The position numbers were made by a program, and so were the translations under genes. Shown here in pieces: positions 33,691 to 45,784 of a stretch of DNA of 64,000 bases. How positions within the stretch are numbered: the first letter of the stretch is position 1; the number at the start of each line of letters is the position of its first letter. Source of the stretch: Typhlomys cinereus (Eukaryota; Chordata; Mammalia; Rodentia; Platacanthomyidae); the NCBI GenBank assembly GCA_023101885.1, contig JALPQD010000232.1, positions 400,618 through 464,617 on the forward strand, written 5' to 3'. The notes under the pieces are model-generated. The model did not search any database. It saw nothing but the letters and a program-made list of their open reading frames with translations, and was not told where the DNA came from.

Positions 33691-34862
33691 AAGGAACATG
33701 ACTTAAATTGCAAATGCACTGAAGAGCTGTTAGTAGGAGCACATAATATGTTGACTCTTCAGCCGAAGCCCCCACATCTGAAAAGCAGTCCAGGAGTGTT
33801 GAATATCTCTACAGCGTGGACTTCTCAAGTGGTGTGAGACTGTCTCTCTGCTGTAGAAGCTATGAAATTGTGACATTCTCTGCAAGTGTTGGCTGATCAT
33901 CCCTATCCAGAGTGTAAAAAAGAAGGCAAAAGAACTTGCAATCAGGAATCTGTGGTAACTATTGTTTTATATTACTAGATCATAAATTGTCTCCATGAAG
34001 AAAAAGCAGAGACTTGCCAGGCCAAGAAGTAACGTTCAAGAGTATCTCTGAGGAGCTTGAGTTCTCTGATTAAAGAGCTGGGAGCTGGCAGTGGACTGAC
34101 TTAGTGGACGTTTAAGGCAAGTGCTTGTAACAGGTCAGGAGTTTCAAGACAATAGAACCAGGGATAGACACTAATTGGAAAAATACTGACTTGTTGGTTT
34201 GAGCAAGGCAAAAAGATGCGGCTCCCTTGGGACAGCTATGGAGCAGATGCAATATCTCATGTGTTGAATGCTTTGTGCTCAATCAGTGGTGCTACCTGGA
34301 GAAGTTCTGGTCTTCTAATTGGGGAGAGCAGGTTGTGGGGGCATGCCCTTGAAGGTTATTCCTGTCTCCCACTTCTTCCTCAGTCTGTGTTTCTTGCCCA
34401 TCACGTGAGAAAAGGCATTTTTTGCCAAGTGTTTCCGCTGCTTCAGCGCCTGGCACCAGATGACCATAGACTGATCCTTCTGAAATGACAGGCAAAGTTA
34501 ATCCTTTCTTTTTTGAGATGTTTGTGTCGGGCATTGCACTGTTGCATCAGTGATGAGATGGGTGCTTTGTGCTGGATGCTTCTGCCAAATGAAGAAGAAG
34601 GAGACTGATACATAGGGGCCCTGTGTCACCTGGAGGTGGGCTCTCAGCAAGGTGACTCCCTCAGAGAGGCAAACCTTTGGGAACCTTGCTCCCTGTCAGA
34701 GAGAGGGCCTTGCCCAGGAGAATGGAGTTGTAAAGATCCCTTGCAATTGTCTTTGAAAGAAACCCTGCAGAGCCCACAGGAGCATACTTGGAAGAAATGT
34801 ATTTACATTAGGAGTCAAATATCTACAGAGAACACACACTTCAAGTTACAACTGTATTTGGC
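33691..34862. other. Unassigned sequence
   Basis: No gene or clear repeat. Small ORFs overlap on opposite strands around 34216-34534. Confidence 0.4.
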
Positions 34863-34879
34863 AAGAAAGAATCTTCCTT

Positions 34880-35060
34880 GGGCTGGAGAGATGGCTCAGG
34901 GGTTAAGACTGTCTCACAAGCCGAAGTTCCTGAGTTTGCCTACTAGGACCCAGGTAAAAAAATGCCAGGCAGAAACAGCGGGAGCCTGCACTTGCAGGCC
35001 TGGTGGACAGAGCTCAGGAAATCTCAGAAGGAAGCAAAAAGGAGATAGCGCAGGGACACA
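34880..35060 (+). mobile_element. B2-superfamily SINE seeding a giant purine tract
   Basis: Head 'gggctggagagatggctcag', body 'atgccaggcagaaacagcgg', 'gcctgcacttgcaggcctgg', 'aagcaaaaaggagatagcgc'. Instead of the usual CA/A-rich tail it passes at about 35061 into (GAAA)n and then a purine tract of about 3.6 kb. The left flank 'aagaaagaatcttcctt' (34863-34879) and the right flank of the tract 'aagaaagaacctccctt' (38660-38676) agree at 15 of 17 positions. SINE plus tract may therefore be one insertion with an expanded tail. Confidence 0.8.
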
Positions 35061-38000
35061 TGAAAGAAAGAAAGAAAGAGAGAAAGAGAGAGAGAGAGAA
35101 AGAGAGAAAGAGAGAGAGAGAAAAAAAAAGAAGAAGAAGAAAGAAAAATAAATAAGAGGTGAGAACTAAAGACAAGCAATNNNNNNNNNNNNNNNNNNNN
35201 NNNNNAAGGAAATAGAGAAAGATCCGAGAAAGAAGACGAAGAGGACCAGAGAAAGAAAAAGGGAAAGGAAAAGAAAAGAAAAAAGAAAGAAATGAAAATA
35301 AAAAGAAAGAAGAAAAGAAAGTAACAAGAAAGAAAGAAAGAACAAGAAAAAGAAAGAATAGAAACGAAGAAGAAACGAAGGAGAAGAGAAAGAAAAGAAG
35401 AAGAAGAAGAACAGAACAGAGAGAAACGAAGATACGAAAAGAGGACGAAGAAAAAAAGAAGAAAAGAGAAAAGAAAAAAGAAAAGAAAGAAAAAATAAAG
35501 AAAAGAAAACGAATAGAAGAAAGACGAAGCAAGAAAGCAAAAGAAGAAGAAAGAAAGAAGAAATCGAAAGAAGAAGAAGAAACGAGAAGCACGCAAAAGA
35601 AGAAAGAAAAGAAAACGAAAGAAGAAAACAAGAAAAAAGGGAAAGAAAAGATAGAAGGAGCATCAGAAGACGAAAGATAAGAAGAACGAAAGTAAGAAAG
35701 AAAACAGAAGGGAACGAAAGAAAAGAAAAGAAAAAGCAAGGAAAGAAAAAGAAAAGGAAGAAAGAAGAACAGAAGAATAACGAAGAAAGAAAAAGAAAAG
35801 CAAGAACGACGAAGAGAAGAGGAAGAACAAATGAAGAACATCGAAGAAGAAAGAGAAGAAAGAAAACGAAAGAAAAAAAGAAAGAAGAAAGAAAAGAAAG
35901 AAAAAGAAGAAACGAACAGAAAAAGGAAAGAAAGAAAAGAAAAAGAAAAAGAGAAGAAGAAAAGCAGAAAAGAATAGAAAGAAAGAAAGACGAAAGAAAA
36001 CGATAAGAAAGAAAGGAAGAAAAAGAGAAAGAAAGAGGAAAAGAAAGAAAGAGAAGAAAGAAAAGAAAGAAAGGAAGAAAAGAAGAAAAGAAAAGAAAGA
36101 GAAAGAAAGAGAATAGAAAAGAGGAAAAGCGAAAGAAAGAAAGAATAGAGAAGAAAAGAAGAAAAGAAAGAAAACAGAAAGAAAGAAAAAAAAGAAAGAA
36201 AAGAAAAGAAGAAAAAGAAAGAAAGAAGAAAAGAAAGAAAGAAGAACAGAAAAGGAAGGATGAAGAAGAAAGAAAGAAAAAAAGAAAGAAAGAAAGAAAG
36301 AAGAAAAAAAGAAAAAGAAAAAAAAGAAAGAAAGAAAGAAAAGAAAAGAAGAACAAGACAGAGAAAGAAAGAGAAGAAAGGAATAAGAAAGAAGAGAAAG
36401 AAAGAAAGAAAGAACGAAAGAAATAAAGAAGAAAAAAGAAGAGGAAAAGATAAGAAAAGAAAGAAGAAGAAGAAAAGGAAAGAAAGGAAAGAAGAAGAAA
36501 GAAAAAAGAAAGAAAAGAAGGAAAGAAAGGAAAGAGAGAAGAAAGAAAGAAAAGAAAAAAAGAAAAAAAGAAGAAAAGAAAGAGAGAAAGAAAGGAAAAG
36601 AAAAGAAAGAAAGAAAGAAAGAAAGAAGAAAGAAAGAAAGAAAGAAAGAAAAGAAAGAAGAAAGAAAAGAAAAGAAAAAGAAAGAAGAAAGAGAAAAAGA
36701 AAAAGAAAGAAAAGAAAGAAAGAAAGAAGAAGAAGAAAGAAAAGAGAAAAGGAAAGAAAGAGAAGAAAGAAGAAAAGAAAGAAAGAAAGAATAGAAGAAA
36801 TAATAGAAAAGAAGAAAAAGAAAGAAAGAAAGGAAAGAAAAGAAAAAGAAGAGAGAAAGAAGAGGAAAGAAATAAAGAAAAGAAACTTAAGAAGAAAAAA
36901 GAAGAAAAAGACTCAAGAAAGTTAGAAAACGAAATAAAGTAAGAAAAAAGAAAAGAAGATGGAAAGAAAGAGGAAAGAAGAAGAGAGAGAAGAGGAAGGA
37001 GGAAGAGAAGAAGGAAGAGAAGAAAAGGAAGAGCGAAAAGAGAAGAGAAGGAGAAAGGAAAGAAGAGAAAGAGGAAGAAGTGAAGAGAAGAAAGAAAGGA
37101 AAGAAAGAAGAAGAATAAAGAAAGCAAAAAGAAGAAAGGAAAAGAAAGAAAGACAGAAGATAACGACAAGCAAAGATAAGAAAAAACGAGAAGATATAAG
37201 AAAGAAAAGAAAGAAAAGAAAAAGAAGAGAAGAAGAAAGAGAAAAAAAGAGAGAGAAAAGAAAGAAGAAACGAAGACAAGAAAGAAAAGAAAGAAGAAAG
37301 AAAAAGAGAAGAAAGAACAAGGCGAAAAGAAGACAGAAGAAGGAAAGAAAGAAAGAACAGAAGAAAGCAGATAAAAGAAAGAAGAAAAAACGGAAGAAGA
37401 AAGCAAAAGAACGCGAGGAGCAAGAAGGGAAAGGAAGGACAAGAAAAGGAAAAGAGGAAAGAAAGAATGAGAAGAGAAAGAAAGGAAAAAGAGAAAGAAA
37501 GGGTGGAAGAAAAGAAAAGAAAAGAAAAAAGAAAAGAAAGACGAAAACGAAAGAGAAGAAGAAACGAGACGAAGGAGAAAGAGAAGAGAAAAGAAGGAGA
37601 AAAGGAAAGAAAGAAAGAGCAAAGAAGCAGAAAAAGGAGAGAAAGAGGAAAGAACGAACGAAAAGAAGAAGAGAAAGTAGGTGGAGCGATGATAGACGAA
37701 GAGAAGAAAGAAAGAAAGAGAAGAGAGAACGAAGAGGAAAAGAAGAAAGCTAAAAAGAGAGGAAGAAATGAAGAGAAAAGGAGGCCAGAGAAAAGACGAG
37801 CAAAGGAAAGAGAACGAAGAAAGAAGGAAAGGAAAGAAGAAAGAAAGAAGAGAGAAAGAAGAGAACGAAAGAAAGAAAGAACAGGAAAGAAAGTAGAAGA
37901 AAAAAGACCAAAGAAAAAAGAACGAAAGAGAAAAGGGAAGAAGAAGAACAAGAAAAGAAACGTTAAGAAGAAAAAAGGAAGAGAAAGAAAGAAAAGACAA

Positions 38001-38659
38001 AAGACAGAAGAAAAAAGGAAAGAAGATAAGAAAGAAAGAAAGAAAAAAAGAGAGAGAAAGCAGAAAGAAAGAAAGAAAGAAGAAAAGAAAGAAGGAAAGA
38101 GAAAGAGAAAGAGAAGGACGAAAGAAGAAAGAACGAAAGAAAAAAGAGCAAAAAAGAAAAGAAAGGAGAAAAGAAAGAAGGAAGAAAGAAAGAAGAGAAA
38201 AGAGAAAGAGGATAGAAAGAAAGGAAGGAGAAGAAAAACGAAAAGAAAGAATGAGAAAGAAAGAAAAGAAAGAAAGAGAAAGTGAAGAAAGAATCAGAAA
38301 GAAAGAAAGAAGAAAAGAAAGAAAGAAGAAAGAAAGAAAGAAAGAAGAAAGAGAGAAAAAAGAAAAGAAAGAAAGAAAGAAAGAAGAGAAGAAAGAAGAA
38401 GCGAAGGGAAGAAAGAAGAAGAAAGAAAGAAGAAAGAAACGAACGAAAAAGAGAAAGGAAGGGGGGAATAGAAGAAAGAAAAAGAAGAAAAGAAACAGAA
38501 AGACAGAATAAGAAGAAAGAAAGAAAGAGAAAAAAAGAAGAAAAAGAAAGAAGAAAGGCGAAAGAAAGGAAAAAGAAAGAAAGAAAGAAAGATAGGAAAA
38601 GATCAACAGCAAAAGAAAGAAAGAAGAAAGAAGACAAGGAAAGAAGAAAGAAAGAAAGA
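35061..38659. repeat. Imperfect polypurine tract of about 3.6 kb (GAAA/GGAAA/GAA)
   Basis: The plus strand is almost entirely A and G, with scattered single C and rare T. The dominant local motifs are GAAA and GAA, without a constant phase. The minus strand is therefore almost pure pyrimidine, which allows intramolecular triplex (H-DNA) and explains stop-free frames of up to 1185 codons. The irregular phase and isolated substitutions may be real interruption mutations or uncorrected long-read errors. It contains the 25-N gap. The true length is therefore unknown. Confidence 0.95.
35181..35205. other. Assembly gap of 25 Ns
   Basis: Exactly 25 N characters lie inside the purine tract. The fixed size suggests a placeholder rather than a measured distance. 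Sequence on the right (from 35206) has a noisier GAAA pattern than the left, where regular GA/GAAA blocks are followed by about 38 bases that include non-purines. Confidence 0.98.
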
Positions 38660-38676
38660 AAGAAAGAACCTCCCTT

Positions 38677-40709
38677 TGCTTCTCTGCCTTTCTTCTATCT
38701 TTCTGCAAACTCCCAGCCCACACTCATCCCTGGAAGGGTTAAGAACAACAGCCTTCAAATTAGAAAGGTAGTAGAGCCAGATGTGAGAAGAGAAGTTGGT
38801 CAAAGCTCCTGTCTCCCACTACAGTTCTCCAAACCCCTGGATAAAAGGTATACATTTTTGATTAGACAAAAAATGAGATATGAAAGAATTATATTGCATT
38901 ACATTTCCCCAAATAAATGACAGGCACGCTTGTAATTTAAACTAGAGTGGGAAAAAGTAGGTTGAACAGAGGTGAAAGGCCTGTGGCGAGAAACAATAAG
39001 AAATCTTATTTTTTAAACCGTATGCATGACAGTGCATTCAATAGACTCAGCATGTATATGTATGTATGTATATGTGCATATGTGTGTGTACACAAATGCA
39101 TAGCTCTGAAGAGTTATCAAAAAGTTGATTTGTATGTACATTTAAAATCTTAAAGCAAAACCAAAATCAGCAATCCAACTAAGGAAAGCATATTAGTTGC
39201 TAATGAGCACAAAATACATCAAAATAAATTAAGAATTGCATCTTTCAAATTTAGAATTTATTTCTATGTTAGAAAAATTTTCATTCTATATATTGTTTCT
39301 ACATTTTTCATTTTTCACTTTTCATTCTATATATTGTTTCTATAGTTTTGTCTTCATTGCCATATAATATGAATTTCTGATTTTCACAGGTGCTACTAAT
39401 GTTAAAGGAGGTGACTCAACAGCAAAAATTTCCTTCCAAACTCCAGTCAAGAATCAACCGAGTGAATCTACTGGGAATATTAGAGAATATTCTGCCATAC
39501 GATATGCACCGCACACACAGAATCTGCCGGTGTACAAGGGAGGAAAATCCAAAGGGAAAACGACTTTTATTGTACTTTGCAACAACCTCTCGTTTATTTG
39601 TTCAAATCCAGTATCATGTCCATTTAGACACTTTTCATCTGCGTTTTTCCAAACAGCAGGGTGAGGAGATAACTTTGTCTTTGAAGTATTTTGACTCGGC
39701 CTGCTAGATGGAGATGGTTTGAGACCTGAAAGACTGTTTTTCATTGATAACTGGCTTCCTTCTGTATTCTCCCTGAATCTATTGTTTAAAAGAGGACGGT
39801 TGTAAGTGAGGTTTGTGTGTCAAATGCGAAGATCAAAGGGCATTTATCTAGGCATTTCATCCTTTCATGTACCTTTCTTTTGCCCTCTACCATCTACAGT
39901 TTCTTAATGGAAACCATAGGACAAGTACTTGCCATATTATGCATAATGTGGATTACCATAATTAATAGACAACAATGTACTACTAAAGTTGTTTTGGGTC
40001 ACATTCGTGAAAGACTTGAGTATTAGAATTTTCCTTTTAGAGATCTCAAATGTATTTTAGACTCAACATATTCCATGTCAGATTTTGAACCTTCCCCCTT
40101 GGGAATTATCTTTTTCACTGCCCTGTTCTCTCAGTGCGTTCTTGACCAGCCACTTGTACATCTACTTGTGTCACCTCTGAGCTTCCTCCACAATCTACCC
40201 AAACAAACTCTTCTTAAAAGCAAATCTCGATGTTTTGTATCATTTCTAAGTTAATCACTGAACGTACCATCTCACCTCTGGGGCTAAGCTTCCTTTCCAA
40301 CTTCAAGTTACAGCACAGTCCTTACTCTCTCTCCTCTAGCTACTGATCTTTTGCTTTTCAGAATCTCACCACGTTTCCATCCTAACCTTTGCATCTAACT
40401 CTTCTGCTAATTGTCACTTTTTTTTAGTGAGTCTATTTAACCATACTCAGCTCATAATAAAGCAAATGTACAAATAGAATAATGACTCATGCTAATTCAT
40501 GTCTAATAAACTGGAAACAAAGAAATTGGTCAAAGAAAGGCACTAGAACTTTGTCTTGTAAGAATCAGAATCGCTCCATCATCATCTGGCATATGTTCGA
40601 TGTTGTATCTGTGGTTAGAAATGTACATGATAGAAACTCCAGGAATCTTCTGGATTCTTCCTTTAAGGTTGAGGTCAACAGTGGCCACAATATAACACTT
40701 GTGCTGAGG
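38677..40709. other. Unassigned AT-rich sequence
   Basis: No gene is recognised. A 24-bp phrase (ttttcattctatatattgtt...) is present twice at 39278-39301 and 39319-39342. A short ATGT/TGTATG-rich simple sequence occurs at 39050-39090. Confidence 0.4.
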
Positions 40710-41062
40710 TTAACCAGAAGGAGAAGAAGGAAGAGGGAAGGAAGGAAGGAAAGGAGGAAGGAAGGAAGGAAGAGCAGAAGGAAGGAAGGAAGAAAAGAGA
40801 GAGAAAGGAAAGAAAAAGAATTAAGAGAGAGAGGAAAAGAAAAAAGAAAGAAGGGAGAAAAGGAAAGAAAGAAAAAAGAAAAGAAAGAAAGAAAGAAAGA
40901 GAAAAAGAACGAAAGAACAAAAGACGAGAGAGAGAAAGAAGAAAAGGAAAGAAAGAAAAGAGAAGCAAGAGAGAAAGGGCAAGAAAGAAAGAAAGAGAGA
41001 GAGAAAGAAAGAAAGAAGGAAAGAGAGAGAGAAAGAAAGAAAGAAGGAAAGAGAGAGAGATT
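40710..41062. repeat. Purine tract of about 350 bp (GGAA, GAAA, GA)
   Basis: Almost pure A/G on the plus strand with a few C and T, opening with GGAA blocks and closing with GA blocks. ORFs of 163-252 codons across it are composition artefacts. Confidence 0.95.
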
Positions 41063-41944
41063 AAAGGGAGAGAGTGAACACATAGGTAGCACCTTGCCAG
41101 CACTTCGTAGCGTTTTTGGCTTAGTACTCGTGGCCACGTGGATGGGAACTCCAAGTTCTCCCTCACTTTTTCTTATCTCGGGGCACTTGCTCGTTTTTCT
41201 GCCATGCACTTTTTATTATTCTAAATTGTGGGTGAGATAATAGTTGGTTTCTCAAAGTGCAAAGGCTAAACCTACTGATAAACTTCAGCTGCTACCAATG
41301 ACGGATGCCACCCACACGGCCAAAACAATCATGAGGTCACTTCCTGCATGGCGTCCTGCAGGCTCCTCCAGAAATTCGGAAGCTGCAGGCAGGTCTGGAT
41401 TTGGTCAGAGTTGGGACCAGTGAGTCACCAAAACAGCTCTGGCCGTTTCTTCTAAGTACTCAAGGAGAGTTTTATTTTGCTTTGTTTTGTTTTGTTTTGT
41501 TTTTGTTTTTGTTTGTTTGTTTGTTTTTACAGTACCTCGGTCATTATAGTATTTCAGGAGATCTGTATTCATAGAGATTTTTCAAAGACACAGATCTGAC
41601 CTCCACCAGTGAAAATTACTTATGACTTAGTAACAAGTAAGGACCAAAAGCACAACAATGGAAATACTCACTTCCTTCCCACTAATAGTTTTCTCAGGTG
41701 TGGTATAAACACTTCCATTTGTAACATAGCTTGGCTAGGAGTGCATGCATTCAATTTGTGATACAAGTTAAAAGTTTTGGAAAGAGAAAACTCTGCACTT
41801 GGGAGCCCAGAGGCCTGAGAGATTATGGTGGTCTCTGAAGAAACAGTAACAGTGGGTTTTGAAGTGCTAATGATCTCAAAGTAGGTAACACTAAGCTTGC
41901 AACTCCTGAAAAAGAACAAATGCTGTCTATTAGGTCCGTGATTA
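41063..41944. other. Unassigned sequence with (TTTTG)n at 41481-41527
   Basis: Apart from the TTTTG/TTTG microsatellite, no feature is supported. Confidence 0.5.
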
Positions 41945-42000
41945 AAGTAGAGAGGTAGTAGTACAAGCCTCCGGGTTCGATCTTCAGAAGTGGAGGGGAG

Positions 42001-42065
<65 letters not shown>
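41945..42065 (+). repeat. ID-like SINE remnant followed by (GA)n
   Basis: 'aaagtagagaggtagtagta'/'caagcctccgggttcgatct'/'tcagaagt' looks like an ID-type tRNA-derived fragment with a retained B box (GGTTCGATC). It runs into a (GA)n microsatellite at 41998-42065, again a purine run at a SINE tail. Confidence 0.55.
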
Positions 42066-42067
<2 letters not shown>

Positions 42068-42999
42068 AGTTGGCTATAGAGATGCAAAATTACTTAGACT
42101 TGCCCTCTGGGTGTGCATTTCTAAACACAGACAAAGCTAAGTTCAGTAATGCACAGATGTAGTCAGGGCAGAAACGGGAAGGGATCGTATTCCAGGGGCC
42201 AGGGCTAGTTTGGAAAGAGCTATGGTAGGATAAGGTCTATACATAGGAGGCCAGCCTGGGCTTGACAATCTTACCAAGGTCTAGTGAGCCCAGAAAGTGG
42301 CTATACCAGGAGATATTTCCTGTGCGAGGAAATTACAAGATGCAAATAGGGCCGAGAATCCGAATGAAGCCACTGGCATCAAGGAGGGGAATCAAATGAT
42401 TGGCTCCTGTGTGGACCAGGCGTCTCAATGCACAGTGATTCTTCCTGGTGGTCACAAGATGAGAAGGCAGATTTAGGGGGTGGGGGGGGTCTTCACAGCC
42501 TTCTCTTGAACTCTCAACCTGCTCAGATAGTACCACTGTCTACCCAAGCTGGCATCCTGGAGAGCTTCCATACATCCTTTCCTCTTTTACCTCCCCACCC
42601 AGCTCTCTCGCACGGATCATTTGTACAATTGTCTGGAGTGAGAGCCAGTACAGAGCTCTGATAAACAGACTGGGGACACCTGGCTCTTCCTTTCCTAGCC
42701 CACACAGTAGACTTCCCTTGCTGCACTTGTAAGAGATGTTGGCATCAGTGTCCAGTCCAGGGGGTTGCTATGGTGACTTAGGAGTTCATTATGTAGACAT
42801 GTGACCCAATGCCTGGCTCACAGGAAGGACTTATAGACAGTGCTTCAGAATGACAGGTGACAAATCAATGGCATTAGTGGAGTTTTGGAGTGCTATACCA
42901 AACAAAGAAAACTCTACAAAGTTTTTTTTTCCTTTTGTGGCAGAGAGATATATTGAAAAATAGCCCAGGATGTAGTACTGTGAAGAAGAGGGGAGGGAT
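42066..42999. other. Unassigned sequence
   Basis: No gene is recognised. Short overlapping ORFs around 42333-42726 lie on opposite strands and show no domain. Confidence 0.4.
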
Positions 43000-43110
43000 C
43001 CAAGTGTAGTGCTAAGTCTTGTTAGTTCCTGCTCTCAGGAGGTTGAAGCAGGAGAATCCTGAATTCGAATCCAGTCTGGGCTAACCAGCAAGACTCCGTC
43101 TCACGTCCAT
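43000..43110 (+). mobile_element. B1-like SINE
   Basis: 'tgttagttcctgctctcagg'/'aggttgaagcaggagaatcc'/'tgaattcgaatccagtctgg'/'gctaaccagcaagactccgt' matches the B1 layout (Alu-like '..cactcaggaggctgaggcaggagga..'). Confidence 0.7.
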
Positions 43111-44869
43111 CTCTCCGAGAATAAGCAGAAAGGACCTTTGAGTATTCAGCGAGGGTGGAAACTGATTTTTGTTGCGATGAGAAGCCTGACAGGCAGGAAG
43201 CAGAAATGCAGCCAGCAGAGGCAGCAAGATGGAAGGCCTATCCTCTGGAGTCCTGTCAAAGAAAGTTCTAGAATGGGAAGGCTGAGAGATTACCACTGTC
43301 ATTCAGCCCTAGCAGGCAGAGATGCTAAAGGTCTCCCAGGCTGCCTCCAAACGCAGCTCAGGATGAGGAATCCTGGGAAAGCTGGGAGTGAAGATCTTCA
43401 GGAAGAGTCCAGAAGCCTTCGTGGTTGCCAGAGAGACGGATGGGTTCTGCAGACAAGTGTCCCTGGAGAATTCTCGGTGTCTACAAGCGCACATGATATG
43501 GTCCGTCTCCAATTTCCTCAGCCCCATGTTGTAAAAATTTCCCACTTATTACTTTCCTGAAATTAAACTGTGCCTTGTGATCTTGCCCCCCCCCGTACCC
43601 CCAAAAGTACTGCGAATAAAATTGACAGTGCTCCCCTCAGTGGCATCTGGAAGTTAAGGAACCACAAGACGTGCTATAATCGTACAACCTAAAGAAATTC
43701 AGTGAGCTAGTTAATCTGCTCATGGAACTTCGTGGCATCTGACCCGTCAGTCACCTACCCCGAGGAATGCTGGGAAAAGCAAACACTCTGACGAAGTGAT
43801 CCAATGATACAGCTAATTACCGAGGGAAATTCACACCCAAACAAATGGATTGGGAGGTTATGCACAGTCAAGAAATTGACTCGTTGGAGGTGATAATAGC
43901 TGAGAACCCCCTCCCCTTTCCTCTGCCTGGCCAGCTAGAGTGGATGTCTTCCTACTCCCAGCCCAGGGCCGCCTTTCCAGTAAGCCCGACTTTATATCTG
44001 CGTGTTTAATGCACAAAAGCTTTCCTCATTCGTCCTGAAGTCTTGACGGATGCTCTTTTGCTCACTGGGACTTCCAAAAGAAAAGGTTAAACGAAGTCTG
44101 AATAGAATACAAATCGTGCTACCTTTCAGGGGCTTTGCTCTCTGAGAGCTCAGGCCAGAAAATGAACTTCCTTCGTGACCACAAAGGAAGCCCCCACTGG
44201 TGTTTGGTGTTCTGATGCCTGGAGACATCCCCCCCAGGTTCCCTCTATCAATTCATGTGATTGCATATATATTGAATCAGTTTCCACCATGTTCCTGGAA
44301 AGGCATTTAGCCAGCTCCTCCTCTTCCCCCCCCCCCATGCATGAAGTCAGTTGGCTGAACCCTCTAGCAGCCACAGGGCCTCCGTCATTCTCTCTTCGCA
44401 TCCCTCCCAGGCCAGCCCAGCTTCTCGTCATGGCTTAGCTCCTGAAGCCACCCACACCCTCTTCCCATTCAGGCCAACCAAGCCAACTGTTCAAAAATTA
44501 AAAAAAAAAAAAAAAAAGTATAGAGCTTAGTGCCATTCAGGAAAAAGAAGAACCTAGATAGATGTAAGTGAAAACACAAAGAATCATGGCTAGCTCTGTA
44601 GATAGAATGGAGGTGCAGTAGAGAGACACACCCGATGGGGAAGGAAAATCGATTTTCATTAATGATTTTGGATGTGCTATTGGCCTTGGGTTAATTATTT
44701 ATTTGCATGAGGGTTAGATTTATCTCAAGGATATGTCAGATTATTTGAAAGGGTTTTCGTACCTTTGACCTATGCTCAATGAATCTTCTTGATCCATATT
44801 TCATTTCACATGCAAAGACAGTAGGCAGCAGTTGGCCATTTATTCTAGTTACTTCATTGTTTCAATCAA
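43111..44869. other. Unassigned, moderately GC-rich unique sequence
   Basis: The longest frame (140 codons at 43138-43560) shows no recognised domain and no convincing splice sites. The 43740-43900 stretch is repeat-free with homeodomain-like TAATTA cores, so it is a possible conserved non-coding element. Poly-A (A18) occurs at about 44500. Confidence 0.4.
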
Positions 44870-45005
44870 CTAATAATGAGGCTTACTATGTGATGAATGC
44901 TAGTTTAGATTCTGGGAATCAAACCATGAAATGAACGATGTTCCTGCTTTCAGGGAGCTCAAAATTCTAACTATTTGGGAAAGGTAGGTGACTGAGTTAC
45001 AAATG
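44870..45005 (+). repeat. Ancient L2-like fragment
   Basis: 'cttactatgtgatgaatgct'/'agtttagattctgggaatca'/'gttcctgctttcagggagct' follows the L2-type pattern ('tactatgtgccaggcactg..ctggggatac..tccctgccctcatggagct'). Confidence 0.5.
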
Positions 45006-45094
45006 AAAAATTCCCCTGGAGAAGAGGCGCTGAATGACCCTCACTTCCAATAAAAACCATAGCTAATACTAAGAAAACCCCGTCTAGTTACAAG

Positions 45095-45280
45095 AAAAGT
45101 GTCAGACATTGTCCAGTAGACAGATAGCCTACAAAATTGTTGTGCAGTATTACTCAAAATTGTCAAGACTGCCAAAAACCAAAAAAGTGAGGAATAGCAT
45201 CAGTAGCCTAGCAACCAAGTGTAGACTCTGTCAAAGGGATCCTGTGAGAAAACAACTAAGCAAAGCTAAACTAATCTGAA
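45095..45280 (+). mobile_element. Ancient L1 3'UTR fragment
   Basis: 'tcaaaattgtcaagactgcc'/'aaaaaccaaaaaagtgagga' followed by 'aaagggatcctgtgagaaaa' resembles the 3'UTR of L1M elements ('ctgtcaaggtcat.aaaaacaaggaaagtctgagaaac..gggatcctgg'). Old and partial. Confidence 0.5.
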
Positions 45281-45784
45281 TGAGCTATAAGCTTCCATGA
45301 ATAAGAACAAATGAATGTGAACATTATAATCTCGGATGGTGACAGGTGTGATAAGGAAAAATAAAAGAAGTGATGTGGCAAAGCAGGGCATCCCAGGGGA
45401 CTCTATCAAGTTGGGGAAGCCTCTCTGAGGGGGGACACTCAAGGGCATCTTGAGTGATGGGAGTCAGTCATCTATCTGCAAAGCAAGAAAGAGCATGTGG
45501 GGAAACAGGAACAAATAAAGCAAAAAGTCCACAGAGGAGGAATGAGCTGATATTGTCAAGTAACACGTAGGAGCTTCACGTGGCCAGAACCTCACGAGAA
45601 AGGAGGAAACACGAGGAGGAATATGCAAGGTCAGCAGGAACCAAATGCTTACAGATCCTCCTGTCCAGCGAGGGTTTCCATGTGCTCATTGTCCTCAGTG
45701 GACGGTTTTAAGCAGAGAGAGGGCATGACCTGGTTTAAGTCTGCGAAATATCAATCTTGCCACTATGCTTAAGCATAGATTATA

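Noticed and set aside
35166..38723. A stop-free minus-strand frame of 1185 codons, rich in Ser, Phe and Leu, and several Lys/Arg/Glu frames on the plus strand
   Set aside because: It lies in a near-pure purine/pyrimidine tract. Stop codons need both T and purines, so they can hardly arise on either strand. It also crosses a 25-N gap. It is not a gene.
43138..43560. A 140-codon plus-strand frame
   Set aside because: It starts shortly after a B1-like SINE, shows no domain and no convincing splice or Kozak context.
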